From Marinihelvus sp942491555 (GTDB lineage: Bacteria > Pseudomonadota > Gammaproteobacteria > Xanthomonadales > SZUA-36), in NCBI GenBank assembly GCA_942491555.1, contig CALOBN010000001.1:62001-126000 (forward strand): DNA of 64,000 nucleotides. Reading direction: 5' to 3'. The notes below the pieces were generated by a model. The model saw only the letters and a list, made by a program, of their open reading frames with translations. It was not told the DNA's origin and ran no database searches. Every line of letters begins with the position of its first letter. The stretch's first letter is position 1. Position numbers and translations under genes: made by a program. Shown piece by piece: positions 23,420 to 31,902 of the stretch.

Positions 23420-24316
23420 ATGACCCATTCCAGTCCCGGCGCCCGTTTTCGCCAGGCGGTTGCCGAGCAGGCACCCTTGCAGGTGGTCGGCACCATTAAC
23501 GCCTATACCGCCCGCATGGCCGAGGCCATTGGTCACCAGGCCATTTATCTGTCCGGCGGCGGTGTGGCGGCCAACTCGCTCGGCGTCCCCGACCTGGGTA
23601 TCAGTACTCTGGACGATATTCTGACCGACATACGCCGCATTACCGCAGTGTGTGATCTGCCCTTGTTGGTCGATGTGGATACGGGGTTCGGGGGCGCTTT
23701 CAATATCGAGCGAACCGTTAAGTCATTGATTCGCGATGGTGCGGCTGCCATGCATATGGAAGATCAGGTGGGACAGAAGCGTTGTGGCCACCGGCCGGGC
23801 AAAGCCATTGTCAGTCAGCAAGAAATGGTCGACCGTATCAAGGCCGCCGTGGATGCGCGCAGTGATGAAGATTTCGTCATCATGGCGCGCACAGATGCAC
23901 TCGCCGTTGAAGGTATGGGCCCGGCGGTGGAGCGCGCTGTGGCTTGTGTGGAGGCTGGTGCAGACATGGTCTTTCCCGAAGCGGTCCAGACCCTGGAGCA
24001 GTACCGCGTATTTCGTGATGCAGTCGGCGTGCCTATCCTGGCAAATATCACGGAATTCGGACACACGCCGTTGTATACCACCGACGAGCTCGGCGAGGTT
24101 GGCGTGGACATCGTGCTGTACTGCTGTTCTGCCTATCGCGCGATGAATCGCGCTGCTGAGCTTGTCTATCAGGGCCTGCTGGAACAGGGGCATCAGAAAA
24201 ATCTGATTGATATCATGCAATCCCGGGATTCGCTGTATGACTACCTGGGCTACCACGACTACGAGCAGAAGCTTGATGCTCTGTTCGCGCAAAACGAGGA
24301 AAAAGACCATGAGTGA
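23420..24316 (+). CDS. prpB: 2-methylisocitrate lyase
   Basis: PrpB cleaves 2-methylisocitrate to pyruvate and succinate in the methylcitrate cycle of propionate use. The product has 298 residues (E. coli 296). It shows the lyase signature KRCGHRPGKAIV with the catalytic Cys, the Mg-binding DVDTGFGG, and MHMEDQVGQ, ARTDALAVEG and NITEFGHTPLYT. GGAGAGA precedes the start. It overlaps prpC by eight bases. Confidence 0.95.
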   Translation: MTHSSPGARFRQAVAEQAPLQVVGTINAYTARMAEAIGHQAIYLSGGGVAANSLGVPDLGISTLDDILTDIRRITAVCDLPLLVDVDTGFGGAFNIERTVKSLIRDGAAAMHMEDQVGQKRCGHRPGKAIVSQQEMVDRIKAAVDARSDEDFVIMARTDALAVEGMGPAVERAVACVEAGADMVFPEAVQTLEQYRVFRDAVGVPILANITEFGHTPLYTTDELGEVGVDIVLYCCSAYRAMNRAAELVYQGLLEQGHQKNLIDIMQSRDSLYDYLGYHDYEQKLDALFAQNEEKDHE

Positions 24317-25445
24317 AGAGGCTCCCGTGCAGAAAAAAACCGGCGCCGGCCTGCGTGGGCAGTCCGCCGGGGAGACAACCATTTGTACCGTCGGCGCCGA
24401 GGGCAACAGCCTGCGCTACCGCGGTTATGACGTCGTGGAGCTTGCAGAATACTCAACATTTTATGAAGTCGCCTACCTGTTGCTGAAGGGAGAGCTGCCA
24501 ACGCAGGCGCAGCTGGATGCCTGGACGGCTAAGCTTTTGCCCTTACGCGAGCTGCCGCAGCCTCTGCTGGAGGTGCTCGAGCGGATTCCCGCCGATACGC
24601 ATCCGATGGACGTCATGCGCACGGGCTGTTCATTCCTGGGGAACCTGGAGCCGGAGAAGGACTTCAGTGAAGAACAGGATGTTGCCGACCGCTTGCTGGC
24701 AGCCTTTCCGGCCATTGTTACCTACTGGTACCGTTTCACGCATGATGGTGTGCGAATCAATACCTTTACCGATGAGCCGAGCCTTGGCGGGCACTTTCTG
24801 AGATTACTCAGGGGCGAGTCGCCGACCGAAATGGAAGCCCGCGTGATGGATGTTTCCCTGATCCTCTACGCGGAACACGAATTTAATGCATCGACTTTTG
24901 CCGCCCGGGTGTGCGCATCGACGCTGTCCGATCAGTATTCCTGCATCACGGCGGCCATCGGGACCCTGCGCGGACCATTGCATGGCGGTGCCAACGAGGC
25001 GGCGATGGCCATGATCGAGCAATACGATTCGCCAGAGGCGGCGGTGGACGACGTCTTGCGCAAGCTGAGTGTGAAGGAGTTGATTATGGGCTTCGGCCAT
25101 GCGGTATACCGCAAGCGGGACCCGCGCAACGCGATCATCAAGGATTGGTCAAAGCAGCTGTCCGAGCTCAAGGGCGACACGGTGTTATATGCGGTTTCCG
25201 AGGCGGTTGAGCGCACCATGAAAGAAGAGAAGGGCATGTTCGCAAATGCCGACTTCTTCCACGCCTCTAGCTATCACTTCATGGGCATCCCCACCAAGTT
25301 GTTCACGCCGATCTTCGTGATGTCCAGACTTACCGGCTGGTCTGCCCACGTTTTTGAACAAAGGGCCAATAACCGTATTATCCGTCCGTCTGCGGACTAC
25401 ACGGGTCCTGCGGCACGCGCTTACCTGCCTATCGAAGATCGCTAG
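24309..25445 (+). CDS. prpC: 2-methylcitrate synthase
   Basis: PrpC joins propionyl-CoA and oxaloacetate to 2-methylcitrate. The product has 378 residues of the short citrate-synthase family. Visible motifs are GAGLRGQSAGETTICTVG, LRYRGYDVVELAE, HEFNASTFAARVCAST, GPLHGGANEAAM and the catalytic GFGHAVYRKRDPRN. The neighbour prpB favours methylcitrate over plain citrate synthase, which the sequence alone does not exclude. The start lies within the last codons of prpB. No prpD or acnD follows; the operon ends in a perfect hairpin. Confidence 0.9.
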   Translation: MSEEAPVQKKTGAGLRGQSAGETTICTVGAEGNSLRYRGYDVVELAEYSTFYEVAYLLLKGELPTQAQLDAWTAKLLPLRELPQPLLEVLERIPADTHPMDVMRTGCSFLGNLEPEKDFSEEQDVADRLLAAFPAIVTYWYRFTHDGVRINTFTDEPSLGGHFLRLLRGESPTEMEARVMDVSLILYAEHEFNASTFAARVCASTLSDQYSCITAAIGTLRGPLHGGANEAAMAMIEQYDSPEAAVDDVLRKLSVKELIMGFGHAVYRKRDPRNAIIKDWSKQLSELKGDTVLYAVSEAVERTMKEEKGMFANADFFHASSYHFMGIPTKLFTPIFVMSRLTGWSAHVFEQRANNRIIRPSADYTGPAARAYLPIEDR

Positions 25446-25449
25446 AAGG

Positions 25450-25506
25450 AAGGGGTCAGATTCAAGTGCCAGAGCGTTTCACTCTGGCACTTGAATCTGA
25501 CCCCTT
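25450..25506. repeat. 57-bp perfect hairpin repeat with GGGGTCAGA ends behind prpC
   Basis: Two perfectly complementary 25-base arms (25450-25474 and 25482-25506) surround a seven-base loop CGTTTCA. The arm begins AAGGGGTCAGATTCAAG and shares its first nine G/T-rich bases (GGGGTCAGA) with the element in the spc operon. It begins four bases behind the prpC stop and lies 17 bases from the end of the converging VOC gene. It can therefore act as a two-way transcription end or RNA stabiliser. It resembles a REP-like or miniature mobile element; mobility is inference. Confidence 0.78.
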
Positions 25507-25523
25507 ATGACAGTGGCCGAAGA

Positions 25524-25895
25524 TCAGTCGACGTGCTGATCAATTAATACGGGGTTTCCATCCGGGTCGATAAGGACGAAGCTGTCCGGCCCGGTGCCAT
25601 CCTCGTCTGCCTCTTCGCTGAAGGTCATGCCGGCAGCCTTCAGTTGTTTTTGCAGTTCGCGAATGTCGGTGAACTTGTCCAGAGTCTCTGCTTGCTGGTT
25701 CCAGCCCGGGTTAAAGGTCAGGATGTTGTCGTTGAACATGCCCTGGAACAGGCCGATGACGGTATCGCCATTCCTCATCATCTGAAAATGCTCACCGTCG
25801 CCTCCGGCCGGTTCGAACCCGAGCTTGGCGTAAAACTCTTTTGATCGTTTCAGGTTGTTGACTGCCAGGCTTATGGAAAATGCACCCAGTTGCAT
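25524..25895 (-). CDS. VOC (glyoxalase/bleomycin-resistance) superfamily protein
   Basis: The product has 123 residues with the paired beta-alpha-beta-beta-beta modules of the VOC fold: GAFSISLAVNNLKRSKEFYAKLGFE at the N terminus and DPDGNPVLIDQHVD at the end. Such proteins bind a metal and act as lyases, dioxygenases or binding proteins. The substrate cannot be read from the sequence. It converges on prpC across the hairpin repeat. Confidence 0.82.
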   Translation of the reverse strand: MQLGAFSISLAVNNLKRSKEFYAKLGFEPAGGDGEHFQMMRNGDTVIGLFQGMFNDNILTFNPGWNQQAETLDKFTDIRELQKQLKAAGMTFSEEADEDGTGPDSFVLIDPDGNPVLIDQHVD

Positions 25896-26066
25896 AACAT
25901 CACTCCTTTGTTTCGCTGAATTCTCATAACACTTGGATCGGGATTACTGCGCTAATCTGACCTTAAGCCTAAACCATGGGCCAGACAAAGCGCTTTTTCC
26001 CGTGAGTCACGATGGGAGCACCCATGCAAAGATGATTGGAGCGAAGTGGCTTTGCAGCCGGGTGGG

Positions 26067-26642
26067 CTAGCGCAGGGTGGCGACCATGATGCCGTTTTCG
26101 ACGTTCAGTACCTGGCTGTCCCAGGCATCACTGGCCTCGATATAGGGCACCAGGGTGCGTCCCTTGTCGGCCCACAGCACATCATCCACAACCAGGCAGG
26201 CGCCCGGTGCGAAATTTGATTCTATTGCTTTAAATTCATTGAAGATGTGGTCGCCGTCGTTGGCGGAGTCGAGGAACGCGAAGTCGATCTGTGCCAGGCG
26301 CCCGTCGGCCACGGCGGCTTTGAGGTTGGCGACCGAGTCGCCTTCCACGTAGTTTACGAACCGATCTGCTTCGCCGCAGCATTGCCTACTGATCTCGATG
26401 TGCTCGGGTCGTAACTCAAAGGAATAGAACGTGCCGCGATCGCGCATCAGTGAGGCAATGGTCAGGGTACTTTCCGTGCCCTCATCCAGCTTGCGGATAC
26501 AGCCTGTTTCCAGGGCAACCGGCTGCTCAGTCCTGGCGAGCAGCTTTTCCACCTGATCCCTGAGTATGCGTTTATGACTTCTCTCGGCGCCAAAGTATTT
26601 GCGCTTGATGCGGCCCCAGGTTTTTTTTAAACGAAGTGCCAT
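26067..26642 (-). CDS. Class I SAM-dependent methyltransferase-like protein
   Basis: The product has 191 residues. A basic N terminus (LRLKKTWGRIKRKYFG) precedes a methyltransferase-like fold: motif I is ALETGCIRK rather than the usual GxGxG, followed by an acidic strand end in YSFELRPEHIE, IDFAFLDSANDGDHIFNEF and LVVDDVLW. This pattern fits the Methyltransf_24 type, which often works on sugars or lipids. The substrate is unknown. It lies 13 bases behind rho on the same strand. Confidence 0.72.
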   Translation of the reverse strand: MALRLKKTWGRIKRKYFGAERSHKRILRDQVEKLLARTEQPVALETGCIRKLDEGTESTLTIASLMRDRGTFYSFELRPEHIEISRQCCGEADRFVNYVEGDSVANLKAAVADGRLAQIDFAFLDSANDGDHIFNEFKAIESNFAPGACLVVDDVLWADKGRTLVPYIEASDAWDSQVLNVENGIMVATLR

Positions 26643-26655
26643 AGAGATTCGCCTG

Positions 26656-27912
26656 CTAGCGCTTCATGAAGTTGAAGAACTCGTCATTGGACTTGGTCGC
26701 CTTGAGCTTGTCGAGCATGAACTCGATGGCCTGAATCTCGTCCATGGGATGCAGCAATTTGCGCAGAATCCACACCTTCTGGATGATGTCCTGGTTCACC
26801 ATCAACTCCTCGCGGCGTGTGCCGGATCGATTGATGTCAATGGCCGGGTACACGCGCTTTTCCGCGATTCGCCGCGAAAGGTGCACTTCCATGTTGCCCG
26901 TGCCTTTGAATTCCTCGTAGATTACCTCGTCCATCTTCGAACCGGTATCCACCAGGCAGGTTGCGATGATGGTCAGCGAGCCGCCTTCAGTCACGTTACG
27001 GGCAGCACCGAAAAAACGTTTTGGTCGCTGCAGCGCGTTGGCATCTACACCACCGGTCAGTACCTTGCCTGAAGAGGGTGCAACGGTGTTGTAGGCACGC
27101 GCCAGGCGGGTGATGGAGTCGAGCAGGATGACCACCTCGTGTTTGTGTTCAACCAGGCGCTTGGCGCGTTCAATCACCATTTCGGCGACCTGGACATGGC
27201 GCGAAGCCGGCTCATCAAAGGTGGACGATATGACCTCTGCATCCACGGAGCGTTGCATCTCTGTCACTTCCTCCGGGCGCTCATCGATCAGCATGATGAT
27301 CATTTTCGCTTCCGGGTGGTTGGCGCGAATGCTTGTTGCTATGTTCTGCAACATGATCGTCTTGCCGGCCTTGGGCGGTGACACGATCAGGCCGCGCTGA
27401 CCGAACCCGATCGGTGCGACCAGGTCGATGATTCTTGCGGTGATGTCCTCTGTGCTGCCGTTGCCACGCTCCAGTTTGGCTTGCGTGGTTGGAAACTCCG
27501 CGGTCAGGTTTTCGAACAGGATCTTGTTCTTGGCCTTGTCCGGAGTTTCATAGTTGAGCGTTTCTACCTTGAGCAGCGCGAAATAACGTTCGCTGTCTTT
27601 CGGCGGGCGAATCTTGCCTTCGAGCATATCCCCGGTGCGCAAATTAAAACGCCGGATCTGGCTGGGCGAGACGTAGATGTCATCGGGCCCGGCCAGATAG
27701 GACGAGTCCGCCGAGCGCAGAAAGCCGAAGCCGTCCTGCAGTATCTCGAGGACACCTTGTCCGTAAATGCTCTCGCCGCTTTTGGCATGCGCCTTGAGGA
27801 TTGAGAAAATGATGTCCTGCTTGCGGGAGCGGGCAACATTTTCCAGGCCCATCTCGTTGGCGATATCCAACAGCTTTGCAATGGGTTTTTGCTTCAGTTC
27901 GGTTAGGTTCAT
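26656..27912 (-). CDS. rho: Transcription termination factor Rho
   Basis: Rho is the hexameric RNA-DNA helicase that ends transcription at rut sites. The product has 418 residues (E. coli 419). The start at MNLTELKQKPIAKLLDIA matches the family; an in-frame start ten codons earlier was rejected. The primary RNA-binding domain shows GFGFLRS; the motor domain shows SPPKAGKT (P-loop), VVILLDSITRLARAYN (Walker B) and the Q- and R-loop regions. It lies downstream of trxA, as in E. coli. Confidence 0.97.
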   Translation of the reverse strand: MNLTELKQKPIAKLLDIANEMGLENVARSRKQDIIFSILKAHAKSGESIYGQGVLEILQDGFGFLRSADSSYLAGPDDIYVSPSQIRRFNLRTGDMLEGKIRPPKDSERYFALLKVETLNYETPDKAKNKILFENLTAEFPTTQAKLERGNGSTEDITARIIDLVAPIGFGQRGLIVSPPKAGKTIMLQNIATSIRANHPEAKMIIMLIDERPEEVTEMQRSVDAEVISSTFDEPASRHVQVAEMVIERAKRLVEHKHEVVILLDSITRLARAYNTVAPSSGKVLTGGVDANALQRPKRFFGAARNVTEGGSLTIIATCLVDTGSKMDEVIYEEFKGTGNMEVHLSRRIAEKRVYPAIDINRSGTRREELMVNQDIIQKVWILRKLLHPMDEIQAIEFMLDKLKATKSNDEFFNFMKR

Positions 27913-28244
27913 AGAGGCTTCGTTTACATAGCGCGGGCACACGCCCGCCAGGGAATGGAATTAATCTGTTTTCAGATCAGTTGGTGTGGAAACTGGTATG
28001 GCCAGTGTTTGTCCGTAGTGGTTTTGTTGTTTGCTTGGGTCGGGCTTATGCGAAATTACGACGCTTTTTCGCGTCTTGTTGTATTTCGGGATGCTCGGCC
28101 GGGGTGGGACACCCACTGGAGATAAGGTCAAATTAGCATGGAATCGGGCCAGCGTCCAGCATGGATTCAATGGCCTGGATTTCCACTCCGGACACCGCTT
28201 GCAGGCGCAAGCGGTGTCCGTAATGCCCAGAGGCTTACGATCTT
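27913..28244 (-). other. Long trxA-rho intergenic leader
   Basis: This 332-base stretch lies between trxA and rho, read leftward. It holds one strong hairpin (28189-28220, listed separately) and a weaker GACGC/GCGTC stem near 28060. E. coli rho has a long attenuated leader in the same place; the length here suggests similar control, but no rhoL-like peptide could be recognised. No clear sigma-70 promoter was found. Confidence 0.4.
28189..28220 (-). terminator. Strong hairpin behind trxA
   Basis: CGGACACCGCTTGC and GCAAGCGGTGTCCG form a perfect 14-base stem with an AGGC loop, 25 bases past the trxA stop. No U tract follows in the leftward direction, so it is either a rho-dependent end point, an RNA stabiliser for trxA mRNA, or a repeat. 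Its place suggests it separates trxA from rho expression. Confidence 0.5.
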
Positions 28245-28571
28245 TTAAATATTCTCTTCCACAAAGGTCTGCAAAGCGCCCTTGGGAATGCCGCCGACCT
28301 TCATGGCCTGGATGTTGCCGTCTTTAAACACCATCAGGGTTGGAATGCCACGCACGCCATACTGGTTTGGTGTGACCGGGCTGGAATCCACATCCATCTT
28401 GGCGATGGTGATCTTGCCCTCAAACTCATCGGCGAGCTGGTCCAGTGCAGGTGCAATCATTTTGCAGGGTCCGCACCATTCAGCCCAGAAGTCGACGAGT
28501 ACAGGGCCGTCGGCTTTCAGTACTTTTTCTTCAAAGTCACCATCGGTGACGTGGATAATATGTTCGCTCAC
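28245..28571 (-). CDS. trxA: Thioredoxin 1
   Basis: TrxA is the main cytosolic protein-disulfide reductase. The product has 108 residues (E. coli 109). The active site WCGPC puts the redox Cys at 33 and 36, within LVDFWAEWCGPCKMIAP. The cis-Pro loop GIPTLMVF is also present. It is divergent from rhlB and upstream of rho, the same arrangement as in E. coli. Confidence 0.97.
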   Translation of the reverse strand: MSEHIIHVTDGDFEEKVLKADGPVLVDFWAEWCGPCKMIAPALDQLADEFEGKITIAKMDVDSSPVTPNQYGVRGIPTLMVFKDGNIQAMKVGGIPKGALQTFVEENI

Positions 28572-28795
28572 TGTGCTTCTCCTGTTTGTTTCGCGTACCC
28601 GGCTGGTGCAAGGGCGCTGGCAAAGCTAAAATAAGGGATTGGGGTCCGGCAGGTTCACGTACCGCTTAAGAACCGTCAGGCCATTCACCAGGATCCACCA
28701 TTCCAAGTTGGACTGCCAAACGAAATGAAGGCAGCCTCCCGGGTTTTCAAGTCCTGCAGTCTCAAAAGCCCCGCTGAGCGGGAGCAAGGATTTCC

Positions 28796-30070
28796 ATGTC
28801 CGAAAGTACAACTAAAAACCCACTCTCCGATGTAACGTTTGCGAGCCTTGGGCTTGAGCCGACCATCATGGAGGGCATCGCCGCTGCCGGCTTTACCCAC
28901 TGTACGCCGATTCAGGCACTAACGCTCCCTCCGGCGCTTGAAGGCAAGGATGTTGCCGGCCAGGCACAGACCGGCACGGGCAAGACCGCTGCTTTTGTGT
29001 TGGTCATCCTTCAACAGCTGTTACAAAAAGATACGCGGGCTGAGCGCGGTCATCATCCGGGCGCCATTGTCATCGCACCAACCCGGGAGCTTGCCCTGCA
29101 GATTCATAAGGATGCAGTCACGCTCAGCCAGGCCACGGGCCTGACCCTGGGACTGGCTTACGGCGGCATTGACTACGAAAAGCAGCGCCAGGAACTTAAG
29201 GATGGTGTCGACATCCTGATCGGCACCCCGGGGCGCATGATTGATTACTACAAGCAGCGCGTGTTCTCCATGGAGCACGTTCAGGTGGCCGTGCTTGATG
29301 AGGCAGACCGCATGTTCGATCTCGGTTTCATCAAGGATATTCGTTATCTCTTCAATGGTATGCCACCGGTGGCCGAGCGCCAGACGCTCATGTTCAGCGC
29401 GACCTTGTCCCACCGGGTGATGGAATTGGCCTACGTCCACATGAACGAACCGGAAACGCTCAAGGTCGAGGCCGACCAGGTTACGGCGGACAACGTTGTC
29501 CAGCGCGTGTACTACCCGGCTAATACCGAAAAGCTGCCCATGCTCGTGCAAATACTGCGTGCGAAGGACAACGGGCGGGTCATTGTCTTCACCAACACCC
29601 GTGAGGGCGCAGACCGGATTGGACGCACGCTGAATGCCAATGGCCTTGAGTCCGCGGTTATTTCAGGCCGTGTTCATCAGAAAAAGCGCCAGTCCTTGCT
29701 GCGTCGCTTCCACGATGGGGAGATTCGTATTCTCGTGGCCACCGATGTCGCTGCGCGGGGACTGCATATTCCGAAAGTGACGCATGTAGTCAACTTTGAT
29801 CTGCCCCAGGATGCACCGGATTACGTGCACCGGATTGGCCGTACGGCCAGGCTCGGCGCCAAGGGCGAGGCGATCAGCTTCGCCTGCGAGGATTTCGCGT
29901 TTTCCTTACCGGAGATCGAAGAATATATTGGCTACTCCATACCCATGGAGCAGCTTGATCCGGACGGTTTGCCGGAAATTATTCATCCGCCCCGGCCACC
30001 CCGGAAACCCCGGCATGGCAAGCATGGTGGGCGCAGCGGTGGTGGTCGTAGTCAAGGGCGGAGGAGATAG
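28796..30070 (+). CDS. rhlB: ATP-dependent RNA helicase RhlB
   Basis: RhlB is the DEAD-box helicase that works with RNase E in the degradosome. The product has 424 residues (E. coli 421). Motifs in order are the Q motif (FTHCTPIQ), AQTGTGKT, APTRELA, GTPGR, LDEADRMFDLGF, SATLS, ARGLHIP and HRIGRTAR. The ARGLHIP and LACEEYALNLP-like FACEDFAFSLPEIEEYIG stretches point to RhlB rather than other helicases. The basic Gly/Arg-rich tail likely binds RNA. The location next to trxA-rho supports the name. Confidence 0.94.
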   Translation: MSESTTKNPLSDVTFASLGLEPTIMEGIAAAGFTHCTPIQALTLPPALEGKDVAGQAQTGTGKTAAFVLVILQQLLQKDTRAERGHHPGAIVIAPTRELALQIHKDAVTLSQATGLTLGLAYGGIDYEKQRQELKDGVDILIGTPGRMIDYYKQRVFSMEHVQVAVLDEADRMFDLGFIKDIRYLFNGMPPVAERQTLMFSATLSHRVMELAYVHMNEPETLKVEADQVTADNVVQRVYYPANTEKLPMLVQILRAKDNGRVIVFTNTREGADRIGRTLNANGLESAVISGRVHQKKRQSLLRRFHDGEIRILVATDVAARGLHIPKVTHVVNFDLPQDAPDYVHRIGRTARLGAKGEAISFACEDFAFSLPEIEEYIGYSIPMEQLDPDGLPEIIHPPRPPRKPRHGKHGGRSGGGRSQGRRR

Positions 30071-30081
30071 CCGGCGTTGAA

Positions 30082-30759
30082 ATGATCCGCTTTGACAGGG
30101 TCAGTAAGCGTTATTCGAGCGGGACGACTGCACTGCAGGAGTTGAGCTTCGAAATCATGCGCGGCGAGATGGTGTTTCTTACCGGGCACTCCGGTGCGGG
30201 TAAAAGCACCTTGCTGCGTCTGCTGCTCATGCTTGAGCGGGCCACCCGCGGGCAGGTCGTCCTCGGCGACCGCAATCTGACCCAGACACCGGATCGGCAG
30301 GCACCTGCTGTCCGCCAGGGTCTGGGCATGATCTTTCAGGACCATAAACTGCTCGCAGACAAAACCGTGTTTGACAACGTTGCTTTGCCGCTGGTCATCG
30401 CCGGCGTGCGCTATGCGGACATTGGCAAGCGCGTACGCGGTGCACTGAAGCTGGTCGGGCTGGATGACCGGGAGCGTTCCTGGCCGCTGGAACTGTCCGG
30501 TGGGGAACAGCAGCGCGTCGGAGTGGCCCGCGCCATCGTCAACATGCCGCCGGTGCTGCTGGCTGATGAGCCCACAGGCAACCTCGATCCGGAGCTGTCC
30601 TGGGAGCTCTTTAGCCTGTTCAAGAAACTCAATGATCGCGGTGTGACCGTTCTTATCGCCAGCCACGATCTCGAATTGGTTCGTCGCATGGGTCGCCGGG
30701 TGCTGGTGCTGTCCGAGGGCCGGCTGGTGGATGATGTAACTCCGGCGGGCAGGTCATGA
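30082..30759 (+). CDS. ftsE: Cell division ATP-binding protein FtsE
   Basis: FtsE is the ATPase of the FtsEX complex, which links the division ring to septal peptidoglycan hydrolysis through EnvC. The product has 225 residues (E. coli 222). It shows Walker A GHSGAGKST, the Q-loop in GMIFQDHKLL, the signature LSGGEQQRVGVARA, and Walker B VLLADEPTGNLD. The stop overlaps the ftsX start by four bases. A partner EnvC is encoded at 52.8-53.9 kb in this window. Confidence 0.96.
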   Translation: MIRFDRVSKRYSSGTTALQELSFEIMRGEMVFLTGHSGAGKSTLLRLLLMLERATRGQVVLGDRNLTQTPDRQAPAVRQGLGMIFQDHKLLADKTVFDNVALPLVIAGVRYADIGKRVRGALKLVGLDDRERSWPLELSGGEQQRVGVARAIVNMPPVLLADEPTGNLDPELSWELFSLFKKLNDRGVTVLIASHDLELVRRMGRRVLVLSEGRLVDDVTPAGRS

Positions 30760-31718
30760 GCCGGTCAATAGGGATTCAGCAGCGCATTCGCGGCTGGTCA
30801 CATCGGCACAGCTACAGCTTTTTTTCCAGTCTTGGTGCTTTGCTGTCAAACCGGGTAGGCACCCTGATGACGGTTATGGTGCTCGGCATCGCCATGCTGC
30901 TGCCGCTCGGACTGCACCTGACTTTGGTCAATCTCGGGCAGCTGGATCTCGAGGAAGAGCAGTGGGGAGCACTCACGGTATTTCTTGTTGCCGGTGTGCC
31001 CCCGGAACAGGTCACGTCATTGGCGGCGGAGCTGGAACAGCTCGATACGGTTTCCGCTATCGAGGTGATCTCCCCGGAGCAGGGTCTCGCCGAGTTCACC
31101 GAGGCATCGGGTTTCGGTGATTCGCTGGAGCTGCTCGATACCAATCCTTTGCCCTGGGTCATCAGCCTGCTGCCCACCCCCGGCGAGGGGCTCGAGGGCC
31201 GCGTTACGGCCCTGTCCGATGCCGTGGCCGGCAGAGACGTTGTTGAGCGTGTTGAATATGACCGCAAATGGCTCGAGCGACTGGCCCGATTGCTGGAGCT
31301 CGGCCGGGCAGCGGTGACCATTCTTGGACTGCTGTTCGCTCTGGCGGTGGTGGTGGTGGTGGCCAATACGATACGCCTGGATGTGGCCGCCAGGGCAAGT
31401 GAGATCGAGGTGCTGACCCTGGTGGGTGCGTGGCCGTCATTCGTACGCCAGCCGTTTCTTTACACAGGGTTCTGGTACGGGCTGCTGGGCGGGCTCGTGT
31501 CCATGATTCTCGTGAATCTGGGTCTTGAATACCTGAACGGCCCTCTGGGTCGTTTGCTGGCGAGTTATGGCACAAACCTCCAGTTGCTCGGTCTTGGTAT
31601 TTGGCAGACGCTGGGATTGCTGCTTTTTGGCGGTTTGCTGGGCCTGTTGGGTGCCTGGATTGCGGTGCAGCGACATCTTCGTCAGCTTCGTGAAACGGGT
31701 CGTCTTGGAAGGACCTAA
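30756..31718 (+). CDS. ftsX: Cell division protein FtsX
   Basis: FtsX is the membrane part of FtsEX. The product has 320 residues: a cytosolic N terminus (QRIRGWSHRHSYSFFSSLGALLSNR), a first membrane segment, a large periplasmic loop (about residues 65-190) that would bind EnvC, and three C-terminal segments with LEVLTLVGAWPSFVRQPFLYTG-type sequence (EIEVLTLVGA). The start lies inside ftsE, and rpoH follows, the order seen in E. coli (ftsY-ftsE-ftsX-rpoH; ftsY is not here). Confidence 0.95.
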   Translation: MSRSIGIQQRIRGWSHRHSYSFFSSLGALLSNRVGTLMTVMVLGIAMLLPLGLHLTLVNLGQLDLEEEQWGALTVFLVAGVPPEQVTSLAAELEQLDTVSAIEVISPEQGLAEFTEASGFGDSLELLDTNPLPWVISLLPTPGEGLEGRVTALSDAVAGRDVVERVEYDRKWLERLARLLELGRAAVTILGLLFALAVVVVVANTIRLDVAARASEIEVLTLVGAWPSFVRQPFLYTGFWYGLLGGLVSMILVNLGLEYLNGPLGRLLASYGTNLQLLGLGIWQTLGLLLFGGLLGLLGAWIAVQRHLRQLRETGRLGRT

Positions 31719-31902
31719 GATATTGTTTTATAAGAATAAATAATATTCACGGCTCGTTGAACTAACGCTCTGTAAACTGGTCTTAGTAGGTAGATACGGC
31801 GGGTCTTCAAAACTGATGATCCGCGCTTACGTCGCACCACCAGTCAGCCTCGTTTCGGTGACAAAATCTGTTACAATGGTGCGCTTAATTTTAGGAGGTT
31901 CG

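Noticed and set aside
22427..23536. Long open frame of about 369 codons on the minus strand across mdh
   Set aside because: It is antisense to a clear malate dehydrogenase, has no family resemblance, and is explained by the codon bias of the real gene.
27961..28170. Small minus-strand frame in the rho leader, considered as a rhoL-like leader peptide
   Set aside because: It does not resemble E. coli RhoL, has no clear ribosome site, and leaves a 48-base gap to rho.
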